From contig JAFSUU010000125.1 of NCBI GenBank assembly GCA_017445115.1, positions 1-11,784 of the forward strand: DNA of 11,784 nt. The letters run 5' to 3'. Positions 7,082 to 11,766 of the stretch are shown one piece after another; position 1 is the stretch's first letter; the number at the start of each line of letters is the position of its first letter. This stretch comes from Clostridia bacterium. GTDB taxonomy: Bacteria > Bacillota_A > Clostridia > Oscillospirales > CAG-272. The notes under the pieces were generated by a model that did not search any database, was not told where the DNA came from, and worked only from the letters and a program-made list of their open reading frames with translations. Position numbers and translations under genes: made by a program.

Positions 7082-7120
7082 GAAAAGAGTGCCTTTTGAT
7101 AGACAAAAGACACTCTTTTC
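7082..7120. repeat. terminal hairpin of array A, probable terminator of the four-helix operon
   Basis: GAAAAGAGTG (7082-7091) pairs with CACTCTTTTC (7111-7120). After a 2-nt mismatch the inner stem TTTTG/CAAAA (7094-7098 with 7104-7108) closes the loop ATAGA. The apex TTTTGATAGACAAAA is shared in kind with the hairpins at 8278-8320 and 10639-10683. On the minus strand it lies about 90 nt after the stop codon at 7210 and can act as a weak terminator. Confidence 0.75.
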
Positions 7121-7180
7121 ATGTATAAGAACCCCAAAATGATACCAAAGCCAACTAAAAGCGCCAAAATGATACACTTT
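7121..7180. repeat. conserved tail A after the terminal hairpin
   Basis: ATGTATAAGA, then two direct copies of CCAAAATGATAC (7134-7145 and 7164-7175) around CAAAGCCAACTAAAA. The same layout with altered repeats follows the hairpin of array B. It reaches to about 30 nt from the stop codon of the 180-aa gene. Confidence 0.7.
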
Positions 7181-7209
7181 CTGCCTCTGTAAACCCGTAT
7201 TAATTCGGA

Positions 7210-7752
7210 TTATTGCACGTATTTTGAAAAAACATTCACGTATCTGCAGTCAAACGTAACAGATGTGATTTTTGAAAAAGGTATCTCATATGGTTCATCC
7301 TGCCAGATCCCGTCGGCATCAAAATGCCGAAAAAGGACTTTTGTTTTTAATACTCTTTCTATCCTGCCTATATAATATTCCCATTCGTCTTCATCTAAGC
7401 TTTCGTGTTCGATAATAATATTCTTACCAAGTCGGCTTAAAGACAGAAAAACGCTGCTCCAATCCGTAAGGTCGATATCCGGTGCGGAAACACCGTCTAA
7501 AACTTTTTCCGCTTTCAGAATATCAACATATTTTTCGTCATCTTTGATTTCAAGCTTTTTTATATCGCGGAACCTGCGTATAGAATAACCGTTTGTTATG
7601 AAATCCTCCTCTTTTAACGCATAGAACAGTTTTTCACTTGCGCCAAAAGGAAACCAATACGTATAATAGGCGTCATATTTCAGATGCATTCTGATTAGCG
7701 GCTTGGTATCAACGGATTTTCGGAACAGTTCGATCATCTCTGCTTTTTTCAT
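7210..7752 (-). CDS. hypothetical protein coupled to a four-helix-bundle protein
   Basis: I do not recognise a family for this 180-aa soluble protein. It has no signal or membrane segment, is rich in aromatic and charged residues, and looks like mixed beta structure. Two stretches resemble each other: residues 46-79 (EEDFITNGYSIRRFRDIKKLEI) and 144-178 (FDADGIWQDEPYEIPFSKITSV), each with an acidic start, a Y-x-I-x-(R/F) step, an I/L-rich strand and a final hydrophobic strand. This suggests two small related beta domains. The ATG overlaps the stop codon of the upstream gene by ATGA (7749-7752), with AAAGGAAAAG just upstream, so translation is coupled. Being encoded with an S23/Avd-like protein and flanked by hairpin arrays suggests one functional module, but no activity can be assigned. 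Confidence 0.8.
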   Translation of the reverse strand: MKKAEMIELFRKSVDTKPLIRMHLKYDAYYTYWFPFGASEKLFYALKEEDFITNGYSIRRFRDIKKLEIKDDEKYVDILKAEKVLDGVSAPDIDLTDWSSVFLSLSRLGKNIIIEHESLDEDEWEYYIGRIERVLKTKVLFRHFDADGIWQDEPYEIPFSKITSVTFDCRYVNVFSKYVQ

Positions 7753-8102
7753 GATTCTTTTCCTTTCGCTGTATTGATCGACGAGATCAGCATAACGCGG
7801 AGACTCGCACAGGAAGAATCAAGAGATTTATACGTTTGCTCGTCTATGTAATCAGTTTTGTAAAGAAGTTCAAGCCAATATCCCGTCTCATTTGCTTCTT
7901 TTAACGCTATCTGTAATTTTGCAATGAAATCCGGCTTGCCGTGAGCGTACTGAGCTTCGCGGATATTCGCTCCGATGGACGTGCCGCTTCTGCCGATTTG
8001 GTTGGAGATTATTGTTTCATGCTTTGATTTCAAGTCTTTGACAGAATTAATGATCTGAACGGCAAAATCGAGAGATTGAGTGCGAAGTTTTGATTCCTGC
8101 AT
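7749..8102 (-). CDS. four helix bundle protein (S23/Avd-like family)
   Basis: The 117-aa protein matches the 23S rRNA intervening-sequence (S23, TIGR02436-like) family in size and motifs: SLDFAVQIINSV (10-21), the signature QIGRSGTSIGANIREA (35-50), DFIAKLQIALKEANET (58-73) and YWLELL (75-80). Family members form small pentameric four-helix bundles. One branch (Avd) binds RNA and reverse transcriptase in diversity-generating retroelements. No reverse transcriptase or variable-protein gene is present here, and the gene is not inside an rRNA gene, so its role is open. Start: ATG with AAAGGGAT about 8 nt upstream, 15 nt from the edge of hairpin array B. No clear promoter is visible in the array, so transcription may start within it. 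It is first in a two-gene unit. Confidence 0.92.
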   Translation of the reverse strand: MQESKLRTQSLDFAVQIINSVKDLKSKHETIISNQIGRSGTSIGANIREAQYAHGKPDFIAKLQIALKEANETGYWLELLYKTDYIDEQTYKSLDSSCASLRVMLISSINTAKGKES

Positions 8103-8116
8103 ATTTGATCCCTTTC

Positions 8117-8277
8117 AGTGAAGTTTTGCGGCGTTGCCGCAAAGTGAAGTTATGTCTTTGGCATAGTGAAGTTTGCCGCTTCGCGGCAAGTGAAGTTAAG
8201 TGTTCCTAATCGTGCCGTAAGGCACACTTCACAAGGCGAAGCCTTGCTTCACGTTCCGCGCCAGCGGAACACAAGTT
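8117..8277. repeat. hairpin array B (linker AGTGAAGTT, head to head)
   Basis: Four exact copies of AGTGAAGTT (8117, 8143, 8165 and 8189) separate hairpins TTGCGGC/GCCGCAA, ATG/CAT (ATGtctttgGCAT) and TGCCGC/GCGGCA. Then inverse linkers ACTTCAC (8226) and GCTTCAC (8246) and a degenerate third copy separate GTGCC/GGCAC, AAGGC/GCCTT and GTTCCGC/GCGGAAC. The junction is a short irregular stretch (about 8198-8212). It occupies nearly all of the 281-bp gap between two accessory transcription units. Confidence 0.88.
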
Positions 8278-8320
8278 GAAAGAAACTTGATTTGTCCGGT
8301 AGACAAATCAGGTTTCTTTC
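8278..8320. repeat. terminal hairpin of array B, probable terminator of the acyl ligase gene
   Basis: GAAAGAAAC (8278-8286) pairs with GTTTCTTTC (8312-8320). After one mismatch TGATTTGTC (8288-8296) pairs with GACAAATCA (8302-8310) around CGGTA. The apex GGTAGACAAATC is nearly identical to that of the hairpin at 10639-10683. It lies about 65 nt past the stop codon of the acyl-adenylating enzyme. Confidence 0.8.
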
Positions 8321-8376
8321 ATGTGTAAGAGCGACTAAAAGTACCAAAGCCAAGCTAAGAACACCAAAAAGTACAC
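8321..8376. repeat. conserved tail B
   Basis: ATGTGTAAGA, CTAAAAGTAC, CAAAGCCAAGCTAA, CCAAAAAGTAC: the same order as tail A at 7121-7180. Where tail A carries TGATAC in both flanking repeats, tail B carries GTAC in both. It ends a few bases before the stop codon of the acyl ligase gene. Confidence 0.7.
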
Positions 8377-8383
8377 CAGAATA

Positions 8384-10105
8384 CTATTTGTTCAATTCTT
8401 CCGCTTGTTTTTCAAGTGCGCGGTAGTCGATTTTGCCGACTTTTGTCAGCGGAAACTTTGATAAAAAGTAATATCTTACAGGACGATATAGTTGATCGAG
8501 CTTTTCGTTAGCAAAACCGATCAACGATTGTTCTAATTCCTTCTTTTCCATATTATCTAAAGGCACAACAAACGCCACAGGTGCTTGGTTGATTACTTCA
8601 TCGTTGATTGGTACAACAGCACATTTTTCAACATTCGGATGCTTAACTAATACCTTTTCAATATCAAGGCTGAAAACCTTTTTTGCCACACCGTTTGAAA
8701 AACATAGCATATATCTTTTCAGTCTTCCGCTAATATGAATAAACCCGTTTTCGGAAATGTATCCCAAATCACCGGAATGGATCCACAACAAGCCATCATC
8801 ATGACGCCGTATTATATTGCTTGTTTCCTCGGGGTTATTCAGATAGCCAATCATCATAGATGGCGTGTGAATACAGATCTCCCCCTCTTTACCGCAAGGC
8901 AATTCTTTCCCGGTTTCTATATCAAAAGCCGAAACTATATTCTTTACAAAAGGAGCGCCAACGCTTCCAAACTCATAGGTATGACGATAATTAACAGAAA
9001 CAGCGGCTCCGACCTCAGTCATGCCATATCCATTCATCAAGCAGTAAGGGCTTCCATGTTTTTCGAGATATGAATTAATCTTTCTTTCCGCTTTTTCGGG
9101 AAGAATATCACCTCCGGAAATCGGTGCAATTAAATACGACAGGTCGAAGTTTTCATTTTCATCTGCAAATGCTTCCCAAAAAGCAGGGCTGTACATAATG
9201 TGGTTCGGCTTGAACTTTTTACATAGTTGAGCGATTGTATCACTCATTGGAATACGCACGATCAGAGTCATTCCAACCGAAAGAGGGATCATAAGAGAAC
9301 AAGTCACACCATACGCAATAAAAAGCGGGAGGACTTGCATCCATCTGCTCTTGCGGTATAACTCTTCTTCTCCGATAATGTACTGTTGTGCAACCGCGAT
9401 AACAGCAAAATTGCTTAAAAGTACGCCCTTTGAGCCACCAGTCGTCCCCCCAGTATAAGTGATGAACGCAGGAGCTGCGGCGTCATGTGCTGTTTCAAAA
9501 GCGCCGGGGCAATGATTAATAAAGCTCTTCCAATTCATAAAACGAGGATCGCTAGGTAAAGGCAACGGCTTCAGCTTTTTGAATAACGCCGCGCCTATTC
9601 TGTTAAACAACGACATGCTTTGCATTAGATTTGCAACAATGACTTTTTGTACAGAGGTATGATTCAATATTTCCAGCACTTTATCTTGAAACAAATCTAA
9701 AATAAACACGATTTGTGAATCGGCATCCACAATATGCTTTTTAATCTCTTCAGGAGTATCGGCTCCATAGACCATATTTGCAACGGCACCGACTTTATTA
9801 AGCGCAAACATGAGAGAAACGGTTTCAGGAGAATTAATCATTATGACAGTTACAATATCACCTTGTTTCACACCGATTCCGGCAAGCGCACTCGCAATAC
9901 GGTCAATCTCTTCAAACAAAGATCTATAACTGATATTTGTTCCATAATAGTTCAAAGCAATGCGGTCAAGATTGTCACTGTTGCATTTTAGGATATGTTC
10001 ATATAGTGTACACTCTGGCAAAGGGGTGTTGATTGCCTCTTCGGAATAGTATTTCAGCCACGGTTTATCAATGGACGGATAGCCCGTCAGTTTCTTTTCT
10101 TCCAC
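8384..10105 (-). CDS. class I adenylate-forming enzyme (acyl-CoA ligase-like)
   Basis: The 573-aa ANL-superfamily enzyme is predicted to activate a carboxylic acid with ATP to an acyl-adenylate and transfer it to CoA or a carrier protein; the substrate cannot be read from the sequence. Motifs: phosphate loop YTGGTTGGSKG (217-227), NGYGMTE (358-364), HSGDLG with Asp446 (443-448), hinge GRLKRYM (460-466, where many ligases have GRxKD) and C-terminal catalytic Lys558 in PLTKVGKIDY. The length is normal and both domains are complete. The start is GTG at 10105 with GAGG 8 nt upstream. A longer frame to 10162 would begin with another GTG upstream of a transcription terminator hairpin and lacks a ribosome binding site, so I reject it. 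No carrier-protein or thioesterase gene is adjacent. Base composition is AT-richer than the pullulanase, suggesting separate acquisition. Confidence 0.92.
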   Translation of the reverse strand: MEEKKLTGYPSIDKPWLKYYSEEAINTPLPECTLYEHILKCNSDNLDRIALNYYGTNISYRSLFEEIDRIASALAGIGVKQGDIVTVIMINSPETVSLMFALNKVGAVANMVYGADTPEEIKKHIVDADSQIVFILDLFQDKVLEILNHTSVQKVIVANLMQSMSLFNRIGAALFKKLKPLPLPSDPRFMNWKSFINHCPGAFETAHDAAAPAFITYTGGTTGGSKGVLLSNFAVIAVAQQYIIGEEELYRKSRWMQVLPLFIAYGVTCSLMIPLSVGMTLIVRIPMSDTIAQLCKKFKPNHIMYSPAFWEAFADENENFDLSYLIAPISGGDILPEKAERKINSYLEKHGSPYCLMNGYGMTEVGAAVSVNYRHTYEFGSVGAPFVKNIVSAFDIETGKELPCGKEGEICIHTPSMMIGYLNNPEETSNIIRRHDDGLLWIHSGDLGYISENGFIHISGRLKRYMLCFSNGVAKKVFSLDIEKVLVKHPNVEKCAVVPINDEVINQAPVAFVVPLDNMEKKELEQSLIGFANEKLDQLYRPVRYYFLSKFPLTKVGKIDYRALEKQAEELNK

Positions 10106-10120
10106 GTCTTTTTCCTCGTA

Positions 10121-10150
10121 ATAAAAAAGTGCGCAGCCGAAGCCACGCAC
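10121..10150 (-). terminator. intrinsic terminator inside the acyl ligase leader (attenuator)
   Basis: On the minus strand GTGCGTGGC-TTCG-GCTGCGCAC forms a 9-bp stem (with G-U pairs) closed by a stable TTCG tetraloop, followed at once by six T (10123-10128). It lies between the predicted promoter (10287-10315) and the GTG start, only a few bases before the ribosome binding site. That is the usual position of a leader terminator under riboswitch or attenuation control. Confidence 0.75.
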
Positions 10151-10170
10151 CGAAAAACGCACAACTCCGA

Positions 10171-10285
10171 TTGCTGCGACACAATTGCTTTAACACCGAA
10201 CAAGTGCAAAACGTGGAGAGCGCATTTTTACCAAAACAAAAACGCGCTTGTTCGATGAAAGCAATATGCAATTGTGTCGCAAGTT
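10171..10285 (-). promoter_or_regulatory. large imperfect palindrome forming the acyl ligase leader RNA
   Basis: TGCGACACAATTGC (10175-10188) pairs perfectly with 10268-10281. Further in, CGAACAAG (10197-10204) pairs with 10247-10254, and AGCGC-A-TTTTT (10219-10229) with AAAAA-C-GCGCT (10238-10248). On the minus strand this makes one long branched hairpin occupying the first part of the transcript, followed by the terminator at 10121-10150. A second GTGCG at about 10158-10162 could compete for the 3' arm of that terminator. I see no T-box core and no riboswitch class that I know. Confidence 0.6.
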
Positions 10286-10286
10286 C

Positions 10287-10315
10287 AGTTTACCACAAGG
10301 AGCGTGAAAAATCAA
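10287..10315 (-). promoter_or_regulatory. probable promoter of the acyl ligase gene
   Basis: TTGATT (10310-10315), a 17-bp spacer and TAAACT (10287-10292) with an upstream TGG (extended -10) on the minus strand. The transcript would start near 10280, exactly at the edge of the palindromic leader, which supports both assignments. Confidence 0.6.
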
Positions 10316-10373
10316 TATTTTCGGGCAATATTTGTATATTTCAGGGTTCAAATCCCTAACATTCGGCTTTTTT

Positions 10374-10633
10374 GTTTCTTCTTTGCAGAGCAAAGAAACG
10401 GGGGAAGAAGGTAAGGGAAAAAGAAAAATCGCCCGAGGGGGCGAAAGAGAAGTGATGTTTGCCGCCTTGCGGCAAGTGATGTATTTGCCTACGGCAAAAG
10501 TGATGTTTTGCGTCAGAGCCGCAAAGTGATGTGATGTGTTCCGCTAAAACCACTCACGCCCGCAGGCACATCACGTCCGAAGGACACATCACGCGCGTCA
10601 GCGCACATCACGTTCCGCTTGCGGAACACATCG
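10374..10633. repeat. hairpin array C (linker AGTGATGT, head to head)
   Basis: It opens with two other hairpins (GTTTCT..AGAAAC at 10374-10399; TCGCCC/GGGCGA at 10429-10444). Then four copies of AGTGATGT (10451, 10475, 10499 and 10525) separate TTGCCGC/GCGGCAA, TTTGCC/GGCAAA and TTTGCG/CGCAAA. After an irregular junction (about 10533-10556) the inverse linker ACATCACG (10568, 10586 and 10605; a degenerate one near 10628) separates GCC/GGC, TCC/GGA, CGC/GCG and TTCCGC/GCGGAA. No protein gene lies in 10316-10681. Confidence 0.88.
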
Positions 10634-10638
10634 TTCGC

Positions 10639-10683
10639 CAACAAAAAACAGTGATTTGGTAGACAAATCACTGTTTTTTGTTG
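10639..10683 (-). terminator. terminal hairpin of array C, terminator of tRNA-Val
   Basis: A perfect 20-bp stem (10639-10658 with 10664-10683) closes the loop GTAGA. On the minus strand it begins within the encoded CCA of tRNA-Val, and the core ACAGTGATTTG/CAAATCACTGT is followed by six T (10643-10648), a good intrinsic terminator. The apex ATTTGGTAGACAAAT matches the array B hairpin. Confidence 0.85.
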
Positions 10684-10758
10684 GTGAGGACGAGTGGATT
10701 TGAACCACCGACCTCCTGCATGTCAAGCAGGCACTCTAACCAGCTGAGCTACGCCCTC
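10682..10758 (-). tRNA. tRNA-Val (anticodon GAC)
   Basis: On the minus strand the acceptor GAGGGCG (10752-10758) pairs with CGTCCTC (10686-10692, one G-U pair), followed by discriminator A and an encoded CCA (10682-10684). The D-arm AGCTCAGCTGGTTAGAG and the T-arm GGTGG-TTCAAAT-CCACT are normal. The anticodon loop TTGACAT, held by CCTGC/GCAGG, carries GAC, reading GUC/GUU valine codons. Confidence 0.97.
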
Positions 10759-10769
10759 ACGTGCTAAAC

Positions 10770-10798
10770 AGTATAACACATATATTTTATAAATGCAA
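10770..10798 (-). promoter_or_regulatory. promoter of tRNA-Val
   Basis: TTGCAT (10793-10798), 17 bp, TATACT (10770-10775) with an upstream TGT (extended -10) on the minus strand, 11 bp before the tRNA. It is divergent from the smpB promoter. Confidence 0.75.
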
Positions 10799-10837
10799 CC
10801 CCTAATTTGCATTTTTTCAAATTTTTTGCGAAAGCAC

Positions 10838-10866
10838 TTGAAAATAAGCGTTATTGATGATATACT
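10838..10866 (+). promoter_or_regulatory. promoter of smpB and ssrA
   Basis: TTGAAA (10838-10843), 17 bp, TATACT (10861-10866) with an upstream TGA (extended -10), about 30 bp before the smpB ATG. As only 3 nt separate smpB from ssrA, this promoter probably drives both. Confidence 0.75.
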
Positions 10867-10895
10867 AAGGTCTACCGCACGAAAGGAGGAAACGC

Positions 10896-11357
10896 ATGGC
10901 TGACAAGAAGGAACGCCGCGTTATTGCACAGAACCGGAAAGCGCGCCACGACTATTTCGTCGAAGATACTTACGAAGCGGGCGTTTCGCTTTTCGGAACG
11001 GAGATAAAGAGCATACGCGCGGGAAACGTGAATCTCAAGGATTCGTACTGCCGTATATTTAACGGCGAACTTTACGCGATAGGCGTCCACATTTCGCCCT
11101 ATGAAAAAGGCAACGTGTTCAACCGCGATCCGATGAGAGAAAAGAAGCTTCTGATGCACAAAAAAGAGATTCTGAAGCTCTTTAACCTCACGTCGCGCGA
11201 CAGTTACACGCTCGTTCCGCTCTCACTCTATTTTTCCGGATCCAGAGTAAAAATGGAGGTCGGACTCTGCCGCGGCAAGAAACTCTACGACAAGCGCGAG
11301 ACCGATGCAAAGAATCAGGCGATGCGCGAGATGGAGAGAGGCTCAAAATACGATTGA
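10896..11357 (+). CDS. smpB: SsrA-binding protein SmpB
   Basis: RNA-binding partner of tmRNA in trans-translation. It binds the tRNA-like domain of tmRNA and mimics the missing anticodon arm and codon in the A site of stalled ribosomes. The 153-aa protein has normal length and typical blocks: IAQNRKARHDYFVEDTYEAG (10-29), LFGTEIKSIRAGNVNLKDSY (32-51), then HISPYEKGN, the RKLLLHK-like REKKLLMHKKEI, and LVPLSLYFSGSRVKMEVGLCRGKK. The basic tail ending KYD is the part that enters the mRNA channel. The ATG is preceded by AAAGGAGG with a 6-nt spacer. The gene for its RNA partner follows after 3 nt. Confidence 0.98.
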   Translation: MADKKERRVIAQNRKARHDYFVEDTYEAGVSLFGTEIKSIRAGNVNLKDSYCRIFNGELYAIGVHISPYEKGNVFNRDPMREKKLLMHKKEILKLFNLTSRDSYTLVPLSLYFSGSRVKMEVGLCRGKKLYDKRETDAKNQAMREMERGSKYD

Positions 11358-11360
11358 TAT

Positions 11361-11730
11361 GGGGGCGTAAAGGTTTCGACGGGGATTTTGAGATACGATA
11401 AGCGGGTAGAGCCTGAGAAAGCTCTTAAATAAGTCTCAACTTAAATTTAAACGCTAACAATAGAGTAGCTCAGGCAGCCTAACGGCTGTGATGCCGCATT
11501 ATAATGCGGCCCGTCTTCCCGGGGAGGTCCGCTGCCCCGGCTAAGACGTCATTTTTGCGGAGAACGTGAACGGCGAGTTTGACTTTGTAACCGTCACGCA
11601 CTAAAAGCCTACCGTACTGCCGCCCCGACTGTCGGACGGCGGCGCGGGAAACTCAAAAGGCAGCCTGCACCCGGAGAAAGTTGTGTCAACGGATTTTCGG
11701 ACACGGGTTCGATTCCCGTCGCCTCCACCA
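11361..11730 (+). ncRNA. ssrA: transfer-messenger RNA (tmRNA), one-piece
   Basis: The 370-nt RNA frees stalled ribosomes and tags the nascent protein for degradation. The 5' acceptor strand GGGGGCG (11361-11367) pairs with CGCCTCC near the 3' end, followed by A and an encoded CCA (11728-11730). The acceptor contains the G3-U70 pair needed for alanine charging. The 5' block GTAAAGGTTTCGACGGGG and the T-arm GGGTTCGATTCCC are typical. The tag frame is GCT AAC AAT AGA GTA GCT CAG GCA GCC TAA (11453-11482), giving ANNRVAQAA with the stop in the loop of the CAGCC/GGCTG hairpin. GC-rich inverted segments after it fit the pseudoknots. There is no room for a separate promoter after smpB, so maturation from a joint transcript is likely. 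Confidence 0.97.
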
Positions 11731-11738
11731 AAAAATAC

Positions 11739-11766
11739 GACCCGTCGATGACGGGTCATATTTTTT
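11739..11766 (+). terminator. intrinsic terminator of ssrA
   Basis: GACCCGTC (11739-11746) pairs perfectly with GACGGGTC (11750-11757) around GAT, followed by ATA and six T. It begins 9 nt after the CCA end of tmRNA. Confidence 0.93.

Noticed and set aside
7749..8102. Diversity-generating retroelement accessory gene avd
   Set aside because: The fold family fits, but there is no reverse transcriptase, template repeat or variable repeat in the window.
10106..10162. Earlier GTG start for the acyl-adenylating enzyme
   Set aside because: The extra 19 codons would run through the terminator hairpin and U-tract; the GTG at 10105 has the only ribosome binding site.
10121..10285. T-box leader upstream of the acyl-adenylating enzyme
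   Set aside because: No AGGGTGGNACCGCG-type T-box core or specifier loop can be found; the gene is not an amino-acid gene.
6506..10633. CRISPR array
   Set aside because: Linkers are only 8-9 nt, the sequences between them are themselves hairpins and not unique spacers, the units reverse direction, and no cas gene is present.
10872..11159. Open frame antisense to smpB
   Set aside because: It lies opposite a clearly conserved gene and extends across its promoter and ribosome binding site; no supporting features.
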